A DNA stretch of 64,000 bases, taken from Apostichopus japonicus (lineage: Eukaryota; Echinodermata; Holothuroidea; Aspidochirotida; Stichopodidae). The stretch spans positions 5,933,001 to 5,997,000 of the forward strand of contig NC_092578.1 of the NCBI RefSeq assembly GCF_037975245.1, written 5' to 3'. This document shows positions 12,631-23,300 of the stretch, piece by piece. The notes under the pieces were generated by a model, which saw only the letters and a program-made list of their open reading frames with translations, searched no databases and was not told the DNA's origin. The position numbers and the translations under genes are program-made. Within the stretch, counting starts at the first letter, position 1. Each line of letters opens with the position of its first letter.

Positions 12631-13673
12631 GTAATAATGGATTGGTGAAACAATGTTTTATTTGATACAGCGAAGTAAGGGAGTTACATGAATAATAGTT
12701 AATGCAATGAATATGATTAAAATCTTTGTTTTACTAACGAAAATTATTCTCAAATACAGCAACATAAGAATTTGTATAAATGGATTATTAATAATGAATT
12801 TTATGATGCTGTGAAGGAAGAAAATTCATTAACAAATTTTAATTTGTATGCTGTATGTTATATACCTGTCCAGAAACTAGAAAGAAAAATTCAAACTCAT
12901 AGAATGCACCGTACCTGGCTCCAAGCAATGACATATAAATCTAGTCCTCATTGTATCTACAGAAGTTGTTTGTCCAATTTTAATCGAAAGCCTTTCCTTT
13001 CATTGAAAATTTTGATCTTCAGTAAAAATATTCTTCTGTCTGCAGATTTTATTGATGACAGTACTTCCTTCTCTTGTGGAGAAATTCCACCAGCTCTTGT
13101 TAACCTACAACAAACCAAAACAACATTTCAATCATATGTCGAAGTTTCACTGAAGTAAATTCCATGTAAATATTTTTTAAAGCCTCACATTTTGATATTG
13201 ACATTGTTGCAAAAGGTACAAATAAACACATCATAATCAAGGTTAAAATGTGATGGTGTGTTAACACCTCAAGTCTTTGCTTCACAATCCTACCTACAAT
13301 TCATTCCAGCCTGCCAGATGGCAGATTTACAGTACATTTGGTTTTCAAAGACTACACATAAAGTCATTTCAATTCTGATAACATTCTATGATGGTGGAAG
13401 TAGCAAAGTAAAACAAAAGGTTTGGCAGTGGACTTGGTGGGAAGTGGAAAGTCTTTCTTACATTAATTTGTTAGCCGTTGCCTTAGATCGTTTACAGTTT
13501 TTGAAAATAAACAGCAAATTTTCATCATCTTTGTTCGTGTTGAAACTTAGTACAGTAAATTTATATTATGCACAGTGTGTGTTGATCAGACTTAGAGGAT
13601 ATTAAAGGGAAGGCTTTAGAAAACTAACTTCAGGTCATAGGGATTTAAAATATATCTCACAGTCAATACTTAC
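12631..13673. other. decayed repeat tail, no gene recognised
   Basis: The first part is a degenerate continuation of the preceding tandem repeat. Open frames at 12772-13158 and 13258-13605 (plus) are sizeable but have no recognisable domain. Their composition is what AT-rich DNA gives by chance, so I do not call them. Confidence 0.4.
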
Positions 13674-13863
13674 TGAATATTAAAGACAACTGGGGATGTT
13701 TGCAATATATGCTTGTGGGAGCTCCTTATTTCCATATAAGCCATTTCTCGCTGCATCCCATGGTCAGCATGAACCAGCAGCTCAAAGTTACAGTATTTTG
13801 ATATCCTGCGTCGACCTTGAAATTGCAGCCCTGTACTTCTTGCAATAAAGTGGAGCATATCTG
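13674..13863 (-). CDS. putative internal coding exon, protein not recognised
   Basis: On the minus strand a 190-nt open segment ends in a textbook donor (TTCA followed by GTAAGTATT) and starts after a CCACAG acceptor. It encodes a basic, balanced-composition peptide (containing RSTGLQFQGRRRISKYCN and HADHGMQREMAYMEIRSSHK) with no stops and no low complexity. That is unlike the surrounding chance frames. I do not recognise the family. It does not resemble the catalytic domain of calpain-7, whose 5' exons lie upstream on the same strand. The acceptor leaves two bases before the first full codon, and this fits a candidate first exon ending at 17103 (ATG CAT T). Alternatively it could be a nested or alternative exon, or a fossil coding fragment. 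Confidence 0.4.
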
Positions 13864-16800
13864 CTGTGGTGTTCTCATTCTGCATTCATGCATTCCTCAA
13901 ATTGTGCCAAAGTAAGCCATCTTTTCTGACAAGAGAATGAACATAAATAAGTCCAGATAATTGTTTCATAAATTGCAAGTGGAAGTCTTGACAGTGCAGT
14001 TCCCTATTTGATGTCAATACTTAGTGTACATGTTGTCCAATATTCATGTCAGTTTAGTTAATTTAGCTATCACTTTTTTCATGGAAACCGCATATGCAAC
14101 AATTGAGAAAAATGCCACACTACTAAGTTTGAATATTGATCTATTATTTGGTATGTAAGTTGTACCCAGGAATTTAGCATGCAATCACTTCAAGAGATTG
14201 ACTGAGTATTCATGCATGGTTCAATGCCTCATCTCGCATGCAGTTCATTTACTTAAAAATTGCATGCACCCTACAGTAGACTATGTTTACCGGTACATTT
14301 AGTCCCTCAACGTATCATTTGGGGTTTAAGCTCAGGACTACTCGTGTACACAGACTTTGGCATTATGACTGAGTTCATTTTTAATGTTTGGTTTCAGTGA
14401 TGTTGAAACTTTCCACTCACGATGGCATATGTGTGCGTGTGCATTGGTAGGAGTACTGTGTTTGTGATCCTAGCTTGTAAACACAGTTTCTCATGACAGT
14501 AAGCTTTATTGGACAGATCTCATAGTTGGTACAGTATGTATGTATAGATGCATCACAAGTACAAGAAGCCTATTGTTTTTGGTGAAGGTCAAAGGTACTT
14601 TAGGTAAAAATGGTCAAATTGTGAAAACTCAATTTGAAGCATGGATAGATCTATTTATTGGTATGTCTAGGCCAGTGGTTGGGTCAACAGGGCAAACTTG
14701 TGAAAACCTTATTTAAACCATACATCTCAAAGCAGGGTACACTAGCTTGCAGACATACATAATGTTTAGTATCATGTTATATTGCTACAGAAGGCTTTCA
14801 GTGGTCTTTTTAGATCCCCAACTGTCACTTTGAAAATGTTGTTTATAACAGTTCTCAATAGTTTTTTGCTGTATATTATTAAGATACAATAAGTTGTACA
14901 TGCAGCCTACACATATACAGTAGCATACATGTCAAATTGACAAATTCATAAAATGAAACTTATTACATAATGGAAACCATGTGCAGTGCAGTTTGCATAA
15001 TGGTGATCTATTTATACACCCAACCAGCTAGTATCGGATCATAGCAACATGTTACCACATGTATGCATTTAAGTGTTTTGTCACACAGTACAGTGCTAAC
15101 ATCATACAAGGGAGTTTTATTTGTTCCATAACAACTCTGATCATAATAGCCTGTTCGTGCAGGGAGTTGTAATGGAACAACTCCCTGGTTTGTGCTATGG
15201 ACATGAGAACTATTTAGTGCCTGTTGAACATTAGTCTTGTGCATTTTCATGTTACTTACTAACACCAAATTACTGCACACAGATAGTCATTTTTAAAAGT
15301 ATGAAAACTGAATACAATCAAGAGCTTTTATTTGGACATGATACCCAATATGAAACTACTTTAGTTGCACATACTGTATGTATGCTGGTTTTTATCATGA
15401 ATGATTTTTATAGGAGCCATGAATTTTTTTTATTTTTTATGAAGTAGGTCTGGATTCCCTTGGCATTATAACCTGATTGAAATTTAACCTCTGTGATTGC
15501 ACTAATATGTGAGACCATTGATCAACCTAATTAATAGCTTTTAATGATGAAGACACAGATAACAATTTCATAACTCATTAGTGTGAACACAATGCAAGGT
15601 TCAATGAGGTACTGTTATTTCCTTAAAATGCATAGCTGGTGGTTTTTCAACATACTCTAATCCTTTCAAATATGTTACATTGAATCTTTACACTTTTCCA
15701 TTGATATATCACAGACTGTGTTTTTTTGTTATGGGACTCTGTAAAACTGGATCAAACCTAGCAATTTTGGACAAGGAATTTGCTCTTTTCGCAAAAACTC
15801 CTAAGTGCTCAAGTGACTGTACAGTAGGTCACCCTGTGAAGGCATTGTGGGACTTTGAGGAATACTTTTGATCAAGCTATTACTTCAGCACTATTAACAC
15901 TACCCACATCATAACGTTAATATCAAAATGCCTAAATTACTTAACCATGATTGCGTTGTTATTCTAAAATGAATACTCAATTGTTTACCTTCAGCCATGA
16001 TTCATCCCATAGGTGCAGGGGAAAAAAACTCATGTTACAAAAAATTGTTGTACACTGCTACACTGAGGCCCTGTGTGACTTAGTTCTCTGAATCAGAACC
16101 AATGACACACCACTACTACTGTACGCACAGGGCTAAGTGATGCACACTAACACATATAGAGAATATTGTGGGGATGAATATTGTACTGAGACGGCAAACG
16201 TTTTCACATGTCTTACTTTTGTAACTCGTTTATGGAATCTATCAGGCCCTTTCTTTTACTGTAGTGTTCCGTTTGCTTGTGTATCTGTTTTTGTGGAGTT
16301 GTGACTTTCTGACTGCCTTATTTTATGGCAGAGAGATTGAGACATACCCAAAGATTTATATTTCGTGAAATGGTTCAAAATTGCATCGCACGAATGCAAG
16401 TTCTTTCATACCCCTAAATTGACACATCTGTCGATAAGCTTACTGTAGTGAAGGCCTTAGTAAACATCCATTATCTTTGGATGCTGTTTGCTATGCTCTG
16501 AGCCTCTAACCTCAGAAAGGTCAGGTCCCAGAGATTAGTGGTATTATATTGAGGTAATTTTGGTTATTTTTAGGGAGTAAGATTTCCAAATGCCCCAAAA
16601 CATGCACAAACACAATTTGATCAGCATATACCTGAAATGGATTCAAACTCATGAAATATTTAACTCTGCTTGGCTGCAAAAAGTTATGGTTGCCTGCTGT
16701 ATAGTTGCTAGTACTAGCTACAGTAGTAGTAGGCTAGTATAGTAATAGTAGGCCTAGGCCTAGTAATATTTGGAGGTGCGTCAATTATTAAGCCTTTACT

Positions 16801-17102
16801 TTAAAAGATCTGGAAGATCACCAGGCTGCAAAATGTGTAGGTTGACCAGTCTGTTACAAGTATATACTTTAATTTATTTATCATATTTTATATTCCGAGT
16901 ATCAGCAAAGGCAGTAGCAGGCAGCTGTGATTTACCATAGCCAGTAATACTGATAGGTCCAATTTAGGGCTAACGTTAGGCCTAGGCCTAGGCTAGTCTA
17001 CTCTAACTCTAACCATGGTCTTACTTTATTTGTGTTCAGCATGAAGGTATTTACTCTAAATGTTATTAATATATCCGGAACACTTTTAAGGAATTTACTT
17101 AC
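13864..17102. other. no gene recognised (possible intron of the minus-strand gene)
   Basis: AT-rich DNA. If the exons ending at 17103 and starting at 13863 belong together, this is their intron. A minus-strand frame at 15008-15280 contains a local inverted repeat (GGGAGTTG / CAACTCCC near 15160-15186) and lacks good splice sites, so it is not called. AGGCCTAGGCCT clusters occur near 16750 and 16980. Confidence 0.4.
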
Positions 17103-17290
17103 AATGCATATACTCCACCAAAGTTCCAAAAGCCAACTTCAAATGGGCAACGTTTACGGTAACCTGCGGCACTTTCCTTCGTAGACTACATGGCTAGGCC
17201 CACATAAAGTAACGTTGAATGTAGGCTATTGGGATAGCAACGATACGATCCGATCGACTGCCCTGCCACCGAACACAGAAAGAACTGCTT
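17103..17290 (-). promoter_or_regulatory. possible first exon and promoter of an unidentified minus-strand gene
   Basis: On the minus strand a strong donor (GCATT followed by GTAAGTAAA) ends a possible first exon at 17103. The last ATG before it gives ATG CAT T, phase 1, which fits the acceptor of the exon at 13863. The stretch just upstream (about 17215-17290 and beyond) is locally richer in CpG than its surroundings (CGATACGATCCGATCGAC), as is common at animal promoters. There is no TATA box at a convincing distance. This is an inference from splice signal, phase and composition. Confidence 0.3.
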
Positions 17291-17761
17291 ATGTGTGGGG
17301 GCGTTGTTTCGTTACGTGTAAATTTGCCAGTTAAAATAGAAACTCTTATTTTCTTAAATATCCCAAATTAATGGAAGAAAACATACAAACACGAAGATTT
17401 CAGTGTAATTAGAGGAACCTGTAAGTTTCGGAACTATATATAGCCGCATTTGGTCAAAATCGAGGTGTAAAGTTGGGATCAACATATATACCATGTTCGT
17501 AATTCTGTTATATACCCTTCGGAATTACCTCCACTTTTGAGGGGATATTTTACCCTTTAAATGAACGATTTTTTTTTTGTAACTTCGGAATTGATAAGTT
17601 TATGAGGTTTTCTCTTAACTCGAAATAATCATTCATCAAAGGAAGTGAAATTGATTGAACAAGAAGACCCTAGACTTAGGTTTACCTGGTGTCAGGTAAA
17701 CCTATCCCCGAGGTAAACCTAAGTCCCAGCTATCATGCGTTGAAGTAAACAAATATACCAA

Positions 17762-17842
17762 TGTGTATATATATATATATATATCATTTAAATAACATAT
17801 ATATATATATAACATATATATATATATATATATCATTTAAAT

Positions 17843-17882
<40 letters not shown>

Positions 17883-17936
17883 ATTTAAATGATATATATA
17901 TATATATATGTTATTTAAATGATATATATATATTTA
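17762..17936. repeat. giant AT palindrome of (TA)n and four ATTTAAAT cassettes
   Basis: Four copies of a 16-bp cassette are embedded in (TA)n: two as ATCATTTAAATAACAT and then two as the reverse complement ATGTTATTTAAATGAT. The left and right halves fold back on each other for well over 70 bp. It is a plausible cruciform former and a likely site of assembly or replication error. Confidence 0.9.
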
Positions 17937-18683
17937 CGATTTAATATCATATACATTGCATGTACATGGCATACTGTGGGCATAGTATAGATTGGTATGT
18001 AAGATTAAGTACACGCCGTGTTCTCATACTGCTGTACGTATATATACTACATGTACGTTATATACTGTACCATATGTGTGGTTCTCTTAACGTTCATGCC
18101 AATATAGGCCATGTTCTAATTGAATCCATTGCATCTGAGAAATCTTGTTTTAGTTTTGTCTTATTAACATACTGAATGGTTCTATATTAACCACATGACG
18201 TTCAAATATCCATTATAATACATATATTTACTCTTGCACTAAATATCGAGCAACCACTCAAATTGTGTCAAAAAACGGCCATTATGTGTACACCATCAAT
18301 TTCTTTTCTTTCAATTTTACATAAAAGAACTGCTCTAATTAATACATCGGCACAATATGTCTATTGACAAAGCCCACAGTAACTAAGCAAATACACTCGG
18401 AAGTCTGTAGTTTATCGGTTCATTTTTTTATCAATTAAATCCGCTATTTTAAATAAACTCTACCGTGTAGATCGTTTGATCTTATAAGGAAGGGGGGGGG
18501 GGGGAAACAAACTCTGGAACAACAGCTACTGGTTATAAAGATGCAGTCTTAATAATTAGTATAAGGTGTACGTGGTATTAAAATCTGTTACATGCATTTA
18601 ATGATGCTTTTAGCATGTCTTGGTTCATTCTATTTGAATATTGGTATATGTCTAGTGACAGGTAGGCTTTACATACAGATAAC

Positions 18684-18744
18684 TATCTGTTATTCAAGAT
18701 TTCTGTGGTTATAATATCACCACAGAAGTCTCGAATAACAGATA
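18684..18744. repeat. 61-nt near-perfect hairpin
   Basis: The arms TATCTGTTATTC and GAATAACAGATA pair perfectly. After one A/C mismatch, AGATTTCTGTGGT pairs with ACCACAGAAGTCT (one U-G or G-U wobble), leaving a 9-nt loop. Length and shape are like a pre-miRNA or a tiny fold-back element. No evidence of expression can be read from sequence. Confidence 0.6.
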
Positions 18745-19404
18745 TGCTTTAGTGCACCTAATTATTTTGGATTAAAGTCCATAGCAACCAGTCACATTTG
18801 ATTTGTACTTGCAAGGTCAATTTCATATGAACTTGTAAGTGAGTGGCTTATTATTGATTGGGTTTCTCGATATGTACCTTCATTTTCTTTTATATCCAAT
18901 TTCATGAAGTTAACTGTTAATTTTAAATTCTATTGTCTGCAAGATAATCATTCAAATTGTTCCATCGGGTCACCGAAATACAAATAGCTGCTCTTTGTTT
19001 TTCTAATTATTATCATAAAAGAAGAGCATGACGGCAAAATAATGGGATGTTAGCGTTAACCAAACTGGTTTCGAACAACATGAATAATAACATGTTTTGT
19101 CATAATCAACATTGAACGCACATTAAAATGACATTATATGTGAGGCTGCGGAGAAGAAAAATATTATAAAATGGCGTGTGTTTCATTTCAACCAGTCAAA
19201 AGTTCATTACATGAACATGTATAAATACATTGATTTCTAATAATCACCATATCTCTAATCTTATGTTCAACCTTTAGTGGGAACCAATACCATTATTACA
19301 ATTATTATGTAAATCATCATAAAGAAAAAATATATACTAAAAAAACTAAAAAATTTATAAAAATAAAATTTGATTGTGGAGATGATATCAAGTGCAACCA
19401 ATAC

Positions 19405-19737
19405 CTTAGAACCAAGAGTTCATCAGCTGTGTACTTTCCTCCACCTCCACCTCCTCCGCCAGGCCCACCCCCTCCTCCGCCACCTGTTGGCTCACCCCCT
19501 TCTGCATCCATCGCGCCAGGATTTGGACTTTTGTTCATGAGCCTGTTACTTGATGTTGATTGGGTAGAAGAGCTGGATGGTTGTACTTCATCCTCACTAT
19601 CATCATCAAAGCTTGGAAAGGGCCCTTTCGGAGGTAGAGGGAGGTCTGGTATTGTCTCCTCTGTTTCCTGAGGGAGGTTTGACGGTGGTACTGGAAGACC
19701 TGATAGTGCTGTATCTCTAGACTTTAAAGCCTCAGCT
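19405..19737 (-). CDS. CAPN7: CAPN7-like exon 5, Gly/Pro-rich linker
   Basis: Acceptor TTGTTCTATTCAG; begins AEALKSRDTALSGLPVPPSN. Pro-rich and acidic/Ser segments follow (PLPPKGPFPSFDDDSEDE), then a poly-Gly run broken by one Pro, then KYTADELLVLR at the donor. The poly-Gly tract is encoded by GGN-rich DNA whose opposite strand gives a spurious poly-Pro frame. Confidence 0.85.
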
Positions 19738-20261
19738 CTGAATAGAACAAAGTCAGAGAAAAATATCCATACAAGTGATAAATTGGAACCAACTTGGCAG
19801 AAATACAAAGAACATAAATCTTTAGAAACCAAACACTTTAAAGCTGGTATATGTGTATACATATATATCTATTATATAGTTTACCTATACATTAACTTAC
19901 ATCATGTTGTTACTCAAGTTTTATGCCTTCGCGGCGATTGTCAGACAACTGATCTGATGATCACTGCATAGGCGTAAAACTCAAGTAACAACATGCTGTA
20001 AGTAATCCTATACATATACTGTAATAAGTATTTGCTCTACTTCTATTTATTGAGCACTTTTGCAACAGGAAGTGAACAAATGAATCTTTGTTCTATATAT
20101 ATATATATATTTATATACCTTTAGTTGGTTGTCATCTATCTTGGCGTAGAGTGCTCTATGTCCGTTGGACATGTCAGGTGGACAACTGCAGTTGTCTGAT
20201 GATCGCTCAAACGCGTGAAACTCTGAGTAACAACTACTAGTCTTAACTAATTCTCACCTAT

Positions 20262-20315
<54 letters not shown>

Positions 20316-23300
20316 ATGTGTGTGAATAAGTGAATATTAAATGTACTTGCAACAGAAAGGAATTTAATATCATGTACAACAAGTTGATATGTTTCCTGGA
20401 GTAAAAGCCCACATTTTGGGACCTGCGGTATGATCATGATGTTCTTAAATGTTACAAAACAAATTTGGGAAACAAAGAAATTATTGGCTTAATGAGATTC
20501 AAAACGGCAGGATAAAACCTCCTTTGTCCGACTTACTGAACTATCCAGGCCCCTAGTTTGGTGATAATCTCTATATAATCATTTCCTTGACTGGAGGAAT
20601 GGGGGTGGGGGAGGGGATTTGCTATTCATATCATTAATTCTCAATTTCTCAATTCTCAAGTTCAATTGTCACTTTCTGTATAAAGTAAAAACAATTGCCT
20701 GTATCACAGTGTTGCCCAATTCACATAAAGGTTAAATTGACAAACAATTTGATATCGGCCAAATGACTCCACTGTGACTTAGAACCCTATGTTCTAATGT
20801 CTCAAAAGACGACTAAACTTTCCCATAGGATTTGTTACCTTCGTACCATCTCATTCTATTGATATGGGTCAAGATTTTGCTAAACCACTCAAACATTAAT
20901 GCATTAAAGCATTATTGTAACACTTGAGACCCAAAATTTCCATCTTATCTTAAATCAGTTTACATAGTCGACCCTTTTCTGGTGCCTTACAGAGTGTAAA
21001 GTCGGTATATCTGTACATGATAATACGAGCTGATTACTTCAGATGTGAATTTTCACACTTTTTGCCACAAAAATGCTTACCTGTCAAGAGCTTGTTTGGC
21101 TAGTCTATTCAATTTTGATTTCTGAGGTTCTGCACTGGATCTTCCCTAAGAAGGAATAAAAGAAACATCAAAATCATGATTACTAAAGCATATAGGATCA
21201 AGACGAGGAACTGAAACGGTAACAGCTTCTCTCATATTAATTTTATGTAAATGTACACATAGCCTTCATACTGAATATTCATCACCAGAAGTGGTGCAAG
21301 TAACAAAAGTCTGGAAAAGTGTGATTTCCATGGATGTGTTGTTTGAGTACCATAAGAAGAGGGAGAGGGGTAGGAGGGTGAATAATGGGGGGGGGGGGCA
21401 ACAAGCAGTCAGGTAGCCCTCTCCCATGGCATGCCACTACTGGTCAAGGGCATGGTTATCAAAATTTTAAATTTCTGGAATGATCACACTCTAAGTGGCA
21501 AACAGTTTACTGGCACATTTTAAAAGTGGAGAAACCTCTTCAAGGAGAAAAATGAAGGCACTCAGAGAGTGAATTAAGAACAGTAAGCCATATATTGTCT
21601 ACAGTACAAAGTCTGGGTTGTGGTAACTAGCCAGTAAGGGGGGGGGAGGGGGGAAAGGTTAGGCAGAATTTCCCATTCAAATTATGAATAAATAGACACT
21701 CAAATTTGGTCACCGTTTTAATACAAAGCTCTGCCGCATTGAGATAAAGTTCGATGGCTTCTTCTTTATTTCCTTCCTCGTCTTCCTCAAACGCTTGAGT
21801 CAGTAGAAAGTGTGATTGTTCTAGTTTAATCTGATCCTCTGACTTGGACTGTTGCGTAGTTAAAGTTGGCTTTCCTTGCTTCACTGTAAAAACCAGGAAA
21901 CACAGTGCATGTTTCAGAGAGATGGCAAAAATTGTAATCCATACCAATATCATTGTTGCATTTGTTTGTACCTAGAATAACATTTCTTTTTTGTCACCTA
22001 GGTGGCATTAACCTGCAATAGAGGCAGACTATTTGATATTAGGAGTGTTAGCTCAGTTGTTAATGACGGTGCCTTCCAATCATAAGGTCCCGAATTTGAG
22101 TCACTTCAAGATTAATGTATGTTGTCCAGTTACAGAGTTGTCGAAAATTGACAATTCATAATCATGGACGTTAAATATGAATCTAAGAGACTGACTTCGC
22201 TCAGATTGCGACTTTGATAAGCCAATGAGGCTTCTTCGCGAGTTCCTGCTTGCAGGAGGATCTAAAAGAGATACTGTAAATATTGAAGGCTAATCCAGCC
22301 TAATCGCATTACTCATGAATACAAAGGTAGTATATAACTTGTAAAGTAAGATGACCTATTCATTGAGAGAGGAAGGGACCTGAAATGGTGAGGCACGACA
22401 TAAGTTAATGGTGATAGGCACGGTGATTGCATATTAACTATGTAATCAGCAAGGCCAGCATGTAGCTCAGTAAGTGCAGTTATGAGACAAATGTCAAACT
22501 ATCTTCTCCGGACATGATTTTGAGTAATGTTTTAAACACGAAACAAACACAGAGACACAACAAGAATTTGTTTACATTTAGACTTTTCATCACTCGATCT
22601 CTGAGAATCGGCCAAAACGTTGCCGAAAAAAGGAACAAGTCATGGTTGTGTGGTTAAACTCATGAAAAAAATATTCTTTAGACTGTCTTGAATTTATGAA
22701 CCTAGTATTCATGCATCTTCACAACCAAAATGGGGAACCAGATGAAAGCTGGTAGGAATTAAAATGCTAACCATATTTGTGATGAAATAGTCTGCAAACC
22801 AGCATATGTTTATATTCTGATACTTTACGACTGACAACCATCTGAGGTAAAGCTAAACAATCATTTATCTGGTGAGGTCATTAGATTATAAGAATAAGTA
22901 GAGCAAACAGAACCATCAGAACATTATTCTATTCTTTCAGATATATTTGAACTCTCAACAACATACAGTTTTTGCCTTCATACAAAATACCTATTATTAA
23001 GATGTTTGCCTTTCATCTTTTGATAAATATTCCAAAACACACAGAAAGGCATAATAGATGAATAAACTCAAGCCCTACTAAACATTTAATCATTGTAATT
23101 TAACAAGTTAATTATATTCATGACAATTGTTTCATATACTGTAGTGCTGAAGCCTGATACCTCAAAGTTCATGGAAATGAATAGCCTGGTACTCTGCTCT
23201 ACTCTTTTTTAGAAGTATGAAGCAAACTCAACAAGTCAAGCTCCAAGTATCTATTACTTACAATGAGCCTGAAGGCTACGGACTCGTTGAACATATTCTG

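Noticed and set aside
12772-13605. Two plus-strand frames of 128 and 115 codons
   Set aside because: No recognisable domain, no splice context, and composition expected from AT-rich DNA.
15008-15280. 90-codon minus-strand frame, faintly calponin-like by eye
   Set aside because: No good splice donor or acceptor, an internal DNA inverted repeat explains part of it, and the calponin likeness is only a few residues.
21286-21442. Possible hAT-like MITE with ends CAGAAGTGGTGC and GCATGCCACTACTG
   Set aside because: The flanking 8-mers (TTCATCAC and GTCAAGGG) do not match, so insertion boundaries are unsupported.
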